Positions 51,566 to 59,800 of a DNA stretch of 64,000 nucleotides are shown here, in pieces. The translations under genes and the position numbers were made by a program. Within the stretch, counting starts at the first letter, position 1. Each line of letters begins with the position of its first letter. The notes below the pieces were generated by a model. It was given only the letters and a program-made list of their open reading frames with translations. It did not search any database and had not been told where the DNA came from. The DNA comes from Butyricicoccus pullicaecorum (GTDB taxonomy: Bacteria > Bacillota > Clostridia > Oscillospirales > Butyricicoccaceae). The stretch covers positions 1 to 64,000 of the forward strand of contig JAGZIW010000012.1 in assembly GCA_018366035.1 (NCBI GenBank), read 5' to 3'.

Positions 51566-51597
51566 AAAAAGAGGGTGGCTTTGTCACCCTCTTTTTG
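51566..51597 (+). terminator. Terminator after the DUF4230 gene
   Basis: AAAAAGAGGGTG (51566-51577)/CACCCTCTTTTT (51585-51596). Confidence 0.85.
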
Positions 51598-51721
51598 GGC
51601 TTTGCCCATACACCGCACGTGCAAGGGACAGTCATTTTACTGTATGAAAATTTATGAAGCTGACTTGACACCGTCCTGCAAGTGTGATAGGCTAGAAATA
51701 ACTTAATACCGACAAACGAAG

Positions 51722-51895
51722 TTTTTAGGAAAAAGCCATGCGCTTACCGAAGGAGTAAAACTCTCAGGTTTCTGCCCGATGGGTGGATCAGGACTATAAA
51801 CGGATGTGGCTCTGGAGAATCCCGCATCACGGGTGCCGAAGGTGCAAGGCGTACAAGAATGTGCGCTAATCTCTCAGGCAAAAGGACAGAGTGGA
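51722..51895 (+). ncRNA. Tandem glycine riboswitch
   Basis: Two glycine-aptamer cores lie in series. The first has CCGAAGGAGTAAA and ACTCTCAGG with GGATCAGGACT (about 51722-51795); the second has TCTGGAGA, GTGCCGAAGGTGCAA, ATCTCTCAGGCAAAAGGAC and AGAGTGG (about 51808-51895). A 10-12 nt linker joins them, as in cooperative glycine riboswitches. A promoter-like TTGACA is at 51665-51670. The downstream glycine/alanine symporter is the controlled gene. Confidence 0.88.
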
Positions 51896-51899
51896 TTTT

Positions 51900-52075
51900 A
51901 AGCCCGATGGGTGCTGTTTTGTTGTTCTATTTTGGAACAACAGGCTGCGCAAATTCGGGCAGCAGGGCGAACCATCATCTCGTTTTTTCGTGTATTTTCT
52001 GGATACAGGAAAATGGGGTTTTTGGATTCGCTTTTTCTTTTTCTTTGGTTTGTTCGGAAATCACGAAAAAGGGGT
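51900..52075 (+). promoter_or_regulatory. Riboswitch expression platform
   Basis: The stretch between aptamers and gene has the nested stems GCCCGA/TCGGGC (about 51902 and 51954) and GTTGTTC/GAACAAC, then AT-rich sequence with T-runs to the ribosome site. Some of these stems probably exchange on glycine binding; the direction of control is not readable by eye. Confidence 0.45.
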
Positions 52076-52083
52076 AAAAAACA

Positions 52084-53436
52084 ATGGATATGGATCAACT
52101 TGCGGCAGTCGTGAAGCAGATCAGCGGATTTGTATGGGATAATCTGCTGTTATACCTGCTGGTGCTTACGGGCGTATTGTTTACTGTGCGTACCGGATTT
52201 GTGCAGGTAAGGCATCTTGGGACTGGTCTCAAGCGAATGTTTGGCTCTTTCAGCCTCAACGGCAAAAAGGCAGACCATGAGGGCATGAGTTCCTTTCAGG
52301 CACTGACCACTGCGATTGCGGCACAGGTCGGAACCGGCAACATCACAGGCTGTGCAACAGCATTGGCATCTGGTGGCCCGGGCGCGATTTTCTGGATGTG
52401 GCTTTCCGCCTTCTTCGGCATGTCCACCATTTATGGTGAGGCAGTGTTGGCGCAGAAGTACAAAACCGTCGGTGAGGACGGGCAGGTAACAGGCGGTCCG
52501 GTTTATTACATCAAGGCACGTTTTCAAGGTAAATTCGGAAAATTCCTTGCAGGATTTTTTTCAATTGCCATCATTTTTGCATTGGGATTTGCCGGAAATA
52601 TGGTGCAGTCCAATTCGATTGGTGATTCCTTCCGCAATGCGTTTGGCATCAACCCGATGTATGTTGGCATTGTCTGTGCTGTGATTGCAGCATTTATTTT
52701 TCTGGGCGGTGTCAAGCGTATTGCATCGGTTACAGAAAAGCTGGTGCCGATTATGGCAATCTTCTACATTGTCGGCTGTGTTGTCATTTTGTGCATCAAC
52801 CATGCAGCTTTGTGGGAGTCAATTCAGGCAATTTTTATCTGTGCATTTGAGCCGCAGGCAGTCGCTGGCGGTGTTGCGGGTGTGACCGTCAAGGAGGCAA
52901 TGCGTTTTGGCGTTGCACGCGGACTGTTCTCCAATGAGGCAGGTATGGGCTCTACTCCGCATGCACATGCGCTGGCAAAGGTAGAAAAACCGCAGGATCA
53001 GGGCGTGATTGCAATGGTAGGCGTATTCATCGATACCTTTATCATCTTGACCCTGACTGCATTGGTTATCATTTCGTCCGGTGCGCTGGAGAGCGGTGAG
53101 ACCGGCTCGACTTTGGCGCAGATGGCGTTTAATCAGGCATTTGGTCAGTTCGGCAGTATCTTTATCGCAATTTGTATGTTGTTTTTTGCATTCTCGACCA
53201 TCATTGGCTGGTATTTCTTCGGGGAAGTGAATGTCAAAGCACTGTTTGGAAAAAAGGCAGTAAAGATTTATGCGGCAATCGTTGTTTTGTGCGTGGTCTT
53301 TGGTGCAGGTTTGAAGGTCGACCTTGTTTGGAACCTTTCCGACCTCTTTAATGGTCTGATGGTGTTCCCGAACCTTGTTGCACTGATTGCGCTCAGCGGC
53401 GTGGTTGCAAAGATTGCAAAGGAAGATCACAAGTAA
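52084..53436 (+). CDS. Sodium:glycine/alanine symporter, AGCS family
   Basis: 450-residue transporter with about ten membrane segments. The AGCS signature GTGNITGCATALASGGPGAIFWMW (positions about 79-102) and NEAGMGSTPHAHA near 286 are clear. With the glycine riboswitch in front, glycine is the expected substrate. An AAAAAGGGG site lies before the ATG. A single-gene unit closed by the 53465-53510 hairpin. Confidence 0.93.
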   Translation: MDMDQLAAVVKQISGFVWDNLLLYLLVLTGVLFTVRTGFVQVRHLGTGLKRMFGSFSLNGKKADHEGMSSFQALTTAIAAQVGTGNITGCATALASGGPGAIFWMWLSAFFGMSTIYGEAVLAQKYKTVGEDGQVTGGPVYYIKARFQGKFGKFLAGFFSIAIIFALGFAGNMVQSNSIGDSFRNAFGINPMYVGIVCAVIAAFIFLGGVKRIASVTEKLVPIMAIFYIVGCVVILCINHAALWESIQAIFICAFEPQAVAGGVAGVTVKEAMRFGVARGLFSNEAGMGSTPHAHALAKVEKPQDQGVIAMVGVFIDTFIILTLTALVIISSGALESGETGSTLAQMAFNQAFGQFGSIFIAICMLFFAFSTIIGWYFFGEVNVKALFGKKAVKIYAAIVVLCVVFGAGLKVDLVWNLSDLFNGLMVFPNLVALIALSGVVAKIAKEDHK

Positions 53437-53464
53437 ACAAAGAGACTTGGCAGAATAAGCAGAA

Positions 53465-53510
53465 AAGAGAGTGCGGATTTGGAATCACTGGATTCCGTCC
53501 GCACTCTCTT
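53465..53510. terminator. Bidirectional terminator overlapping the microgene end
   Basis: AAGAGAGTGCGGA (53465-53477)/TCCGCACTCTCTT (53498-53510) with an inner GGAATC/GATTCC stem. It lies between the symporter and the convergent 47-codon gene and includes the latter's last codons and stop. Confidence 0.85.
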
Positions 53511-53628
53511 CATCTTCTTTCGCTGAGATATAGAGTTCTTCACATTCGCGCTGTGCCTCAATGAAAGCGTTGATTGCGTTTTCTGTTGCGTGAAACAGCT
53601 GATGATACAGAGCTTTGTAGTCTGGCAT
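53485..53628 (-). CDS. 47-residue conserved-looking small protein
   Basis: Minus-strand gene too short for common ORF cut-offs. It starts at ATG 53626-53628 with GAGGTG 7 nt upstream and reads MPDYKALYHQLFHATENAI-, then a Glu-rich helix ending near EELYISAKEDEESADGIQ. Short helical proteins of this form (YHQLFHAT...AI...AQ...CEELYI) are, from memory, common in gut Firmicutes beside phage-like or regulatory genes and have no assigned function. The neighbouring divergent Cro/C1-type regulators fit that setting. Confidence 0.7.
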   Translation of the reverse strand: MPDYKALYHQLFHATENAINAFIEAQRECEELYISAKEDEESADGIQ

Positions 53629-53716
53629 AAAATCACCTCACTTATATTTTAGGACGGATTGTCCAAAATGTCAATAGGACGATTTGTCCTGCGATATAGT
53701 GCAGTAGGTGATGTAT

Positions 53717-53944
53717 ATGCGAATCCGAATCCGTGACCTGCGCGAGGACTCTGACTTGACACAGCGGGAGATTGCAGACTATCTCATGTGCGACCAATCG
53801 CTGTACTCGAAATATGAACGCGGCGAACGTGTTTTGCCATTGGAAATTGCAGTCAAGCTGGCACAGTATTATCATACCAGTATCGACTATCTGGTTGGCT
53901 TGACCGATGTTCGAACGCCTTATGAACGTACTCGGTACAAATAA
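53717..53944 (+). CDS. Cro/C1-type helix-turn-helix regulator, first copy
   Basis: 75-residue single-domain DNA-binding protein: IRDLREDSDLTQREIADYL with the HTH helices to about residue 40 (DQSLYSKYERGER) and the common tail TSIDYLVGLTDVRTPY. ATG 53717 is preferred for its TAGGTG site; GTG and ATG codons just upstream are alternatives. The next gene is its paralogue. Confidence 0.88.
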   Translation: MRIRIRDLREDSDLTQREIADYLMCDQSLYSKYERGERVLPLEIAVKLAQYYHTSIDYLVGLTDVRTPYERTRYK

Positions 53945-54017
53945 ATTTTATGCGAAAATCGCATAAATGTCAAGACGTAAATTTGGAATGACATACAATG
54001 TGCTTGAGGTGAAAGCA

Positions 54018-54233
54018 TTGTACGATAGAATCCGAAATTTGCGTGAGGACGCAGACCTGCCGCAGCGGAAGCTTGCAGAACTGCTCAAGGTGACACAAAC
54101 AACGTATTCCAGATATGAGAGCGGGGTACTGGACATTCCAACAGACATGCTTGTGACGCTTGCAAGATTTTATGATACAAGCATTGACTATCTGGTAGGG
54201 CTGACAGATGAAAAAACACCATACCCCAGATAA
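54018..54233 (+). CDS. Cro/C1-type helix-turn-helix regulator, second copy
   Basis: 71-residue paralogue with IRNLREDADLPQRKLAELL, TYSRYESG and TSIDYLVGLTDEKTPY. I favour TTG 54018 because AGGTG lies 7 nt upstream, the same arrangement as in the first copy; the open frame also has ATG 53988 and ATG 53967. About 75 nt of AT-rich sequence separates the pair. Confidence 0.82.
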   Translation: MYDRIRNLREDADLPQRKLAELLKVTQTTYSRYESGVLDIPTDMLVTLARFYDTSIDYLVGLTDEKTPYPR

Positions 54234-54307
54234 AGACTTCCGGTGCGGACAGGGTTCGCACCATTTTTATATGTGACGTTCCACAAGGTTCGATAGGAGG
54301 GAACGCA

Positions 54308-54787
54308 ATGGAATATTTATGGGTCGCCAGTGTCACAGCCATGCTGGCGCGTACATGGATTTGGCAAATTATCATGTACTTGTTTTTGTTTTATGGCTGC
54401 TGCCGTCTGCCATTTCCTGTATTTTCCAAGATAAAGCCATGGATTGTCATAGGTATTGCGGCACGGTTTGCTCCTGTGCTTGGGCTTGCTGTTTGGATAC
54501 AGAGCCTGTTATACTTTTGGATTTGGCATCAGTGCTTACGGGGAATTCGGGAACTGGAAGGGACTTATGGCAATTTGAATGGACGGGCAATCCTGTCTGC
54601 CTACTGGACAGAGCTTGTGCTGGCGGTTCTTTTGGTTTGTGGGCTTTCGATTGTGCCTTGGTTTGATAAAATGATACCATCTGCCTTGATTTTGCTGCAA
54701 ACATGGAAGGCATATTTGCTGTATGGGTGCTATCGGAACTACGAAATACGGCGCAGGCAGCTTGCAGGACTGACAGACTGCGCGTGA
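54308..54787 (+). CDS. Integral membrane protein of unknown function
   Basis: 159 aa with about four hydrophobic segments (roughly 15-35, 45-72, 99-118, 121-140), aromatic-rich (WIWQIIMYLFLFYGCC), and a short basic tail. The pattern resembles DUF5684-like clostridial membrane proteins only in general terms; I do not recognise the family. TAGGAGG lies before the ATG, so it is probably expressed. Confidence 0.6.
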   Translation: MEYLWVASVTAMLARTWIWQIIMYLFLFYGCCRLPFPVFSKIKPWIVIGIAARFAPVLGLAVWIQSLLYFWIWHQCLRGIRELEGTYGNLNGRAILSAYWTELVLAVLLVCGLSIVPWFDKMIPSALILLQTWKAYLLYGCYRNYEIRRRQLAGLTDCA

Positions 54788-54850
54788 TGGGACTATATTT
54801 GTATATCGGAAAAAAGCGCGCGATTTCGGGTTAAAATTTGATTATCTTTG

Positions 54851-54875
54851 TGGTATAATATTATACCAGATATTT
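54851..54875. promoter_or_regulatory. Palindromic promoter element, second copy
   Basis: TGGTATAATATTATACCA (54851-54868) is a perfect 18-nt palindrome followed by GATATTTCAC. It equals the 15550-15583 element with the 16-nt centre removed and lies about 50 nt before the VanZ gene. Confidence 0.5.
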
Positions 54876-54925
54876 CACGATTATATTAGATATGAAATAG
54901 TTTCAGAAAGAAGGTGGTCGATTCA

Positions 54926-55549
54926 GTGGGCAAAGCAATTCGAATCATAGCGTTTGTTCTCTGGCTGGTGGTTACAGGCTGCAATTTATATATTGAGTTA
55001 AGACCGAACGGCGTGGTGGGTGTTCCGGTCAAGCTGTTATTTGCAGCGGCATTTGTACTGCTGTGGACCATTGCATTTCCGCCAACCAGACAGAACATGG
55101 GCAAGTGGTTCGCAATGCTGTTCCTTTATTATATTTGGGTGCTGCTCAACCTTCTGTTCTTCGACGCAGCCTTTGGCAGGCACCAAACACATGACGGCAT
55201 CAATTTACAGCCGTTTTATACGATTCGTAATTATTTACGTGCATATAATCGAGGGTATATTCCCGATATCGCAATGCTCAATCTGTTGGGAAATATTGCG
55301 GCATTTGCGCCCATGGGATTTTTCCTGCCCAGTCTGTTCCGGAAAATGGGAAATCTGTTTATATATGTCCCCTGTATGCTGCTGATGATTTGCGGAGTGG
55401 AGGTTGCACAGGTTGTCACAAATTGCGGCAGCGGGGATATTGATGATTTGATTTTGAATATGGCAGGTGCGTTTCTAAGCTGGCTGATACTCTGGCCGCT
55501 GTCGCGCCATGTAAATAACCGATTGAGAGGATATAAGTATGATTCGTAA
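54926..55549 (+). CDS. VanZ family protein
   Basis: 207-residue membrane protein with about five segments. The VanZ pattern is visible as NLQPFYTIRNYL, NLLGNIAAFAPMGFFLP and CGVEVAQVVTNCGSGDIDDLILNMAGAFLSW. VanZ lowers binding of teicoplanin-type drugs to the cell surface in enterococci; most genomic relatives have no tested role. GTG 54926 is chosen for AGAAGGTGG 8 nt upstream. It overlaps tyrA by 11 nt. Confidence 0.85.
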   Translation: MGKAIRIIAFVLWLVVTGCNLYIELRPNGVVGVPVKLLFAAAFVLLWTIAFPPTRQNMGKWFAMLFLYYIWVLLNLLFFDAAFGRHQTHDGINLQPFYTIRNYLRAYNRGYIPDIAMLNLLGNIAAFAPMGFFLPSLFRKMGNLFIYVPCMLLMICGVEVAQVVTNCGSGDIDDLILNMAGAFLSWLILWPLSRHVNNRLRGYKYDS

Positions 55550-56375
55550 TGTAGTTGTGGTGGGTCTGGGCTTGATGGGCGGCTCCTTTGCGAAGGCTGT
55601 GCGTGCCTATACAGACTGCAAGGTATATGGCTGGAATCGCACACAGGCAGTCGCACAGGCAGCTGTGCAGGAGGGCGTACTCGATGGGATTGCAGATGAC
55701 GCCATATTGGGACAAGCAGACCTTGTTGTAATCAGCTTATATCCGCAGGCGGCGATTGATTGGCTGAAAGCACATATCGAAAAACTGAAGCATGGCTGTC
55801 TGGTTGTTGACTTTGTGGGCGTAAAACAGTGTATTGTGGACGCGCTGACACCATTGGCACAAAAGCATGGCGTTCATTTTGTGGGCGGACACCCGATGGC
55901 GGGCAGGGAATTTTCAGGCTTTGCCTATGCACAGGAGGATTTGTTTCGTGATGCAAGCATGATTTTGGTGCAGACAGAGAGCAGCCCGCTTTGGGCAGTT
56001 GATGCTGTGGAGGGATTTTTTTCGCAGCTTGGTTTTGGGCGCGTTGTGCGCTGTTCTGCTGAACAGCACGACCATATGATTGCTTTTACCTCGCAGCTGT
56101 GCCATGTGGTTTCTTCTGCCTATATCAAAAGTCCAGAGGCGCTCAAGCACAATGGATATTCGGCGGGGAGCTATAAAGACCTCACTCGCGTTGCAAAGCT
56201 CAATGAAGACATGTGGACAGAGCTGTTTTTGCTCAATCAGCAGCCACTGGTACAGGAAATTGATGAAATCATCAAGCATTTGACGGAGTACCGAGACAGT
56301 ATTGCCGCAGGCGATGCCGAGCGTCTGCGTACTCTGCTGCGCGATGGACGCATGATAAAGGAGCGTATCGGATAG
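55539..56375 (+). CDS. tyrA: Prephenate dehydrogenase
   Basis: NAD-dependent step of tyrosine synthesis, prephenate to 4-hydroxyphenylpyruvate. The 278-residue chain has VVVGLGLMGGSFAKAV (NAD loop), VGGHPMAGREFSGF near 113 (catalytic His), and later AEQHDHMIAFTSQLCHVV. No ACT domain or chorismate mutase is fused. AGAGGAT precedes the ATG. The gene starts inside the VanZ gene. Confidence 0.93.
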   Translation: MIRNVVVVGLGLMGGSFAKAVRAYTDCKVYGWNRTQAVAQAAVQEGVLDGIADDAILGQADLVVISLYPQAAIDWLKAHIEKLKHGCLVVDFVGVKQCIVDALTPLAQKHGVHFVGGHPMAGREFSGFAYAQEDLFRDASMILVQTESSPLWAVDAVEGFFSQLGFGRVVRCSAEQHDHMIAFTSQLCHVVSSAYIKSPEALKHNGYSAGSYKDLTRVAKLNEDMWTELFLLNQQPLVQEIDEIIKHLTEYRDSIAAGDAERLRTLLRDGRMIKERIG

Positions 56376-56385
56376 GTCAGAGATT

Positions 56386-56417
56386 CCCGCACAGGGTATC
56401 TGTGCGGGCAAATTTTT
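56386..56417 (+). terminator. tyrA terminator
   Basis: CCCGCACAG (56386-56394)/CTGTGCGGG (56400-56408) then CAAATTTTT. Confidence 0.85.
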
Positions 56418-56462
56418 AGATACAGATTGGACGCGGTCTGAAAAACTTTTGTAAAATAATGC

Positions 56463-56490
56463 TTGCAATTTTTTGAAAATTGTGTATAAT
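56463..56490 (+). promoter_or_regulatory. tRNA-Leu promoter
   Basis: TTGCAA (56463-56468), 16 nt, TATAAT (56485-56490), 23 nt before the mature tRNA. Confidence 0.65.
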
Positions 56491-56513
56491 AAATATTGCT
56501 GACAATATGAGAT

Positions 56514-56599
56514 GCAGATGTGGCGGAATGGCAGACGCGCTAGCTTCAGGTGCTAGTGCTCGCAAGGGCGTGTGGGTTCAAGTCCCACCATCTGCACCA
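56514..56599 (+). tRNA. tRNA-Leu (CAG anticodon)
   Basis: 86 nt including encoded CCA. Acceptor GCAGATG/CATCTGC, anticodon stem CTAGC/GCTAG with loop TTCAGGT (anticodon CAG), a long variable arm (TGCTCGCAAGGGCG) and T loop GGTTCAAGTCC. The long variable arm is right for a class II tRNA. Confidence 0.95.
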
Positions 56600-56600
56600 A

Positions 56601-56633
56601 AAAAATCCGAACCAATTTGGTTCGGATTTTTTT
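56601..56633. terminator. Terminator of tRNA-Leu and trkH
   Basis: AAAAATCCGAACC (56601-56613)/GGTTCGGATTTTT, 5-nt loop. Convergent genes use it from both sides. Confidence 0.85.
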
Positions 56634-58106
56634 CTACCTTTTTTTATGAAACAGCATGTGGAAACCAGAGGTAATGCCGACCAGAACAATGAAGATTTCC
56701 AATCTGCCCAAAAACATGCCAATGATTTCTACAATCAGCGCTGCCGGAGGTGTTGCGGGGTTTGTGATACCGATAGAAAGTCCAACTGTGCTGAGAGAGG
56801 AGGCAAAGTCAAACATGGCTTCGGTCAGGGTGCAGTTAGCAGCCAGTGTCAGCGCCAGCGTACCGATGGTGTATACAACAAGATATAGGACAAGAAAGCC
56901 AGTCGTTTCGTCCACTAAGGTGTGGTCGATTGCAGATTTTCCCGATGCTTTGGTGTATTTGGGGGCTTGGATACTGCGGGCGGGAGATAATTTATGCTTT
57001 AAGTTGACGCCTCCGACACGCAGCAGCAGATAAACACGGGAAAGCTTCAAGCCGCCTGCCGTGGAGCCGATGCCGCCGCCAATGACCATCATAAGGATTA
57101 AAACGCCAATGGCAAACTGCGGCCATTCTGCATAGCTCATCGTCGAATAACCGGTTGTGGACATGGCAGAGACGATATCAAAGGTTGCTCTTTGAAAGCC
57201 TTCTCCAAGGCTGATGCCCAAACCGTCTGCCAGAGAAAATGCAGTTGGGGGAATGAAGATGGCAAGCAGCAGGAACATAAACCGGACTTCGCTCACCCGA
57301 CAGAAGGATTTCACCTTGCCGCGGGCGAGCAGAATCAGTGCGGCAAAGTTGGTGGTTCCAATCAGCATGAGAACGATGGTAATGATTTCGATGGACAGGC
57401 TGTTATATTCTCCAATGCTGTTGAGCCGAGTGGAAAAACCGCCGGTGGAAAGGGAGCACATAGAATGGCAGATGCCATCGAACCATGACATGCCTGCAAT
57501 ACGATAGGCAATCGTACCCACAACGAGACAAATATTATAAATGATAAAAATTGCCTGCGCTGTTTTCTTGATGTTGGGCATGATTTTGTCGGGGTGTCCT
57601 TCTGCGCTGTATAGATTCATGGAATCCTTGCTGGAAATGAATAAGATCATTACCACGATAAAGCCCAAGCCTCCGCAGTATTGCATGAAGCTGCGGTGAA
57701 ACAGGTATAGGGCGGGCGTGATGCGTACATCGATAACAGAAAGTCCGGTGGTTGTCCAGCCGCTGACCGCTTCAAAAATACTTTGTACAAATGTAAGTTG
57801 TCCGCTGAGGTAGAACGGAAGCGCTCCAATCAATACTCCCCAGCTCCATGCGAATAAAACAGTCAGGCTGGAATGGCCGAGTGAGGTTTTCCAATCAGGC
57901 TTTCGCACAGGCTGTTTTCGGAAAATCTGAAAAAGGAGTATGCCAATGCCCAAGAGAATAGAAAATCCGCTGGGAATGACGAAATATAAAAGGTATGAAG
58001 CTTCTTCTGGGTACCAGAAAAGGAGTACACTCGGGGTGAGTACAAGGATTCCAATGAGGATCATCAGTTTTGCGGAAATGGAGGCGTTTGATAGTGCTTG
58101 CTTCAT
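56634..58106 (-). CDS. trkH: TrkH/KtrB family potassium uptake channel protein
   Basis: Membrane subunit of 490 aa for K+ uptake. Four P-loop-like repeats are visible, including AVSGWTTTGLSV, CSLSTGGFSTR, SAMSTTGYSTM and SSLSTVGLSIG, where the central Gly forms the selectivity filter. The regulatory NAD-binding subunits are encoded immediately upstream. AAGGAGTAATCC precedes the ATG, 3 nt after the trkA stop. Confidence 0.93.
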   Translation of the reverse strand: MKQALSNASISAKLMILIGILVLTPSVLLFWYPEEASYLLYFVIPSGFSILLGIGILLFQIFRKQPVRKPDWKTSLGHSSLTVLFAWSWGVLIGALPFYLSGQLTFVQSIFEAVSGWTTTGLSVIDVRITPALYLFHRSFMQYCGGLGFIVVMILFISSKDSMNLYSAEGHPDKIMPNIKKTAQAIFIIYNICLVVGTIAYRIAGMSWFDGICHSMCSLSTGGFSTRLNSIGEYNSLSIEIITIVLMLIGTTNFAALILLARGKVKSFCRVSEVRFMFLLLAIFIPPTAFSLADGLGISLGEGFQRATFDIVSAMSTTGYSTMSYAEWPQFAIGVLILMMVIGGGIGSTAGGLKLSRVYLLLRVGGVNLKHKLSPARSIQAPKYTKASGKSAIDHTLVDETTGFLVLYLVVYTIGTLALTLAANCTLTEAMFDFASSLSTVGLSIGITNPATPPAALIVEIIGMFLGRLEIFIVLVGITSGFHMLFHKKR

Positions 58107-58109
58107 GGA

Positions 58110-58784
58110 TTACTCCTTCCATGTCAGCAGATGAACCGCTTTCTGTATCTTGTCCGCGTGCGCAATCATAATGAGGGTGTCACCGGCGTTGATTTTGGTA
58201 TCTCCATGTGGAATCAGTGCGCAGCCATTGCGCAGAACACAGCCGATGACAACTTCATGTGGGAGTTCGATTTCCCATAGTGATTTTCCGGAAACAGGAG
58301 CATTTTCAGGGATATTGACCTCGACGATTTGCACCGTGCCAAGGTCAACGGGGATTACATTGACCAAATCGTCAATGAATGCCTGCTGCTGAATGATATT
58401 GGTAACAGCTGAAATGGCACAGACTACACTGTCTATACCCATTTGGTGAAAAAATTCGGTCTTTTGTGGGTCGGAGACCAAGGATACCGTTTTTTTCACA
58501 CCAAAGTTACGCTTGCAAAGCTGGCAGGCAACCAGATTATCGTCATCGTGAGAGGATAAGGCAATGGCAATCGGACAATCTGCCGCACCGGCTTCGTCCA
58601 GAACATAGAGTTTGGTACCATCACCGTGATAGACATGTACGCCCTCGATTTGCGCCATGTCCATACATTCATCATAATTTTCGTTGACAATGGTGACATG
58701 GTAGCCCTGTGCGAGCAAGGATTTTGCCAAGGCTTTGGTTTTGTTGTATCCACCGATCAACAGGATATTTTTCAGTGTGTGCAT
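58110..58784 (-). CDS. TrkA-type regulatory subunit with RCK_N and RCK_C
   Basis: 224 aa. The N-terminal Rossmann domain begins ILLIGGYNKTKALAKSL, where the usual GxGxxG is degenerate (GGYNKT), and has the later DGTK and AIALSSHDDDN strands. The C-terminal RCK_C part (about 140-224) contains NIPENAPVSGKSLWEI and INAGDTLIMIAHADKI. The degenerate loop suggests it may not bind dinucleotide, leaving sensing to its partner. It overlaps that partner by 13 nt. Confidence 0.88.
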   Translation of the reverse strand: MHTLKNILLIGGYNKTKALAKSLLAQGYHVTIVNENYDECMDMAQIEGVHVYHGDGTKLYVLDEAGAADCPIAIALSSHDDDNLVACQLCKRNFGVKKTVSLVSDPQKTEFFHQMGIDSVVCAISAVTNIIQQQAFIDDLVNVIPVDLGTVQIVEVNIPENAPVSGKSLWEIELPHEVVIGCVLRNGCALIPHGDTKINAGDTLIMIAHADKIQKAVHLLTWKE

Positions 58785-59224
58785 AGGTGCTTCTCCTCTC
58801 TGCCCAAAAATTTGTCGACTTCTTTCGCCGAGAGAACGGCTGGACAGATGGTTTCGATTCCAAGTTCCTGATATACGCTTTCTCGTTCTGGGTCGTAGAG
58901 CCTTGCAATCACTTTGTTCACGTGAAATAAGTCACGGGCAAGCTGTGCAACCATGATATTGGTGTTGTCGTGATTGGTGACTGCGATGACAGCAGACGCC
59001 TTGTCGATTTGCGCGGCTTTGAGGTCATTGAGGTCCATTCCATCTCCCGACATAGAAAGCCCGCCAAAGTGAGAGGAAAGGCGACGGAAAGAGGCAGAGT
59101 CAGTGTCCATAATCAGGACATTTCCATTATTATCAGACAATGTGTTGGCAAGAGAGGCGCCCAGACGCCCGCAGCCAACAATGATGACATAGTCATCTTT
59201 TTTTTCGGTTTCAAAAAAACTCAT
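58772..59224 (-). CDS. TrkA-type regulatory subunit, RCK_N only
   Basis: 150 aa with an intact nucleotide loop (VIIVGCGRLGASLANTL), conserved GDGMDLNDLKAA and AVTNHDNTNI, and no RCK_C domain. Together with the downstream subunit it forms two halves of differing character: one with the loop and no RCK_C, one with RCK_C and a poor loop. ATG 59224 follows GGAGG; the upstream frame to 59326 lies in the TPR gene. Confidence 0.88.
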   Translation of the reverse strand: MSFFETEKKDDYVIIVGCGRLGASLANTLSDNNGNVLIMDTDSASFRRLSSHFGGLSMSGDGMDLNDLKAAQIDKASAVIAVTNHDNTNIMVAQLARDLFHVNKVIARLYDPERESVYQELGIETICPAVLSAKEVDKFLGREEKHLCTH

Positions 59225-59595
59225 AATAACCTCCGAAAGGTAAAACCAGATGATTTTGAGCTTGATGTATCGTGCTCCTGTGTACAGTCTGCTTCCAGAA
59301 ATGCGCATCGGTGGGGAAAATCGCACGTACCATATAGATTGAGATTTTGTTTGGCAGGCATGTAGGTGGGGTCAAGCGCTAATGCGGCACGAAAATGCTT
59401 CATGGCTTCTGTGTGGCAGCCCTCTTTCTCATATAAAATCCCCATTAAATTATGAGGGTGCGGAGAGTTGGGATATCTGCTCATAACAGTACACACCATT
59501 TGGTAACATTTCTTATAATCACCAGATAACACCATATGTTTTGCGTGTGCGCAGAGTGCTTCCAGTGCGGCATGTTTATTGTTGCTTTCTGTCAT
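59221..59595 (-). CDS. Tetratricopeptide repeat protein
   Basis: 124 aa with about two TPR units (AKHMVLSGDYKKCYQMVCTVMSRYPNSPHPHNLMG and YEKEGCHTEAMKHFRAALALDPTY). No other domain. Its stop overlaps the ATG of the first TrkA subunit by 4 nt, so it belongs to the potassium operon; a scaffold role is possible. GAAGAGAG precedes the ATG. Confidence 0.82.
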   Translation of the reverse strand: MTESNNKHAALEALCAHAKHMVLSGDYKKCYQMVCTVMSRYPNSPHPHNLMGILYEKEGCHTEAMKHFRAALALDPTYMPAKQNLNLYGTCDFPHRCAFLEADCTQEHDTSSSKSSGFTFRRLL

Positions 59596-59769
59596 AATGC
59601 TCTCTTCTTTCTTGTGGATACACCCATATACAAGAATATTTGATGTAGTGAAAGGAACCGAATCAGCGCCCCTTTGACTGCATCTTTACTATAACAGATT
59701 TATTGTGTCCTTCGTGTGAGTGAACTGCATTTGCTGTGAGGATCTTGTGAGGATTTTTGGGGAAACAAA

Positions 59770-59791
59770 AAGAGACTGCGTGCAGTCTCTT
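59770..59791 (-). terminator. Terminator of the two-component operon
   Basis: AAGAGACTGC/GCAGTCTCTT; on the minus strand the T-run comes from the plus-strand A5 at 59767-59771. Confidence 0.75.
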
Positions 59792-59800
59792 GAGATGGTT

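Noticed and set aside
51859..52142. Open frames across the riboswitch platform
   Set aside because: They overlap the second aptamer and the start of the symporter gene; the sequence is explained by RNA structure.
56056..56599. Integration site at tRNA-Leu
   Set aside because: No integrase and no repeat of the tRNA 3' end was noticed nearby; the surrounding genes are ordinary.
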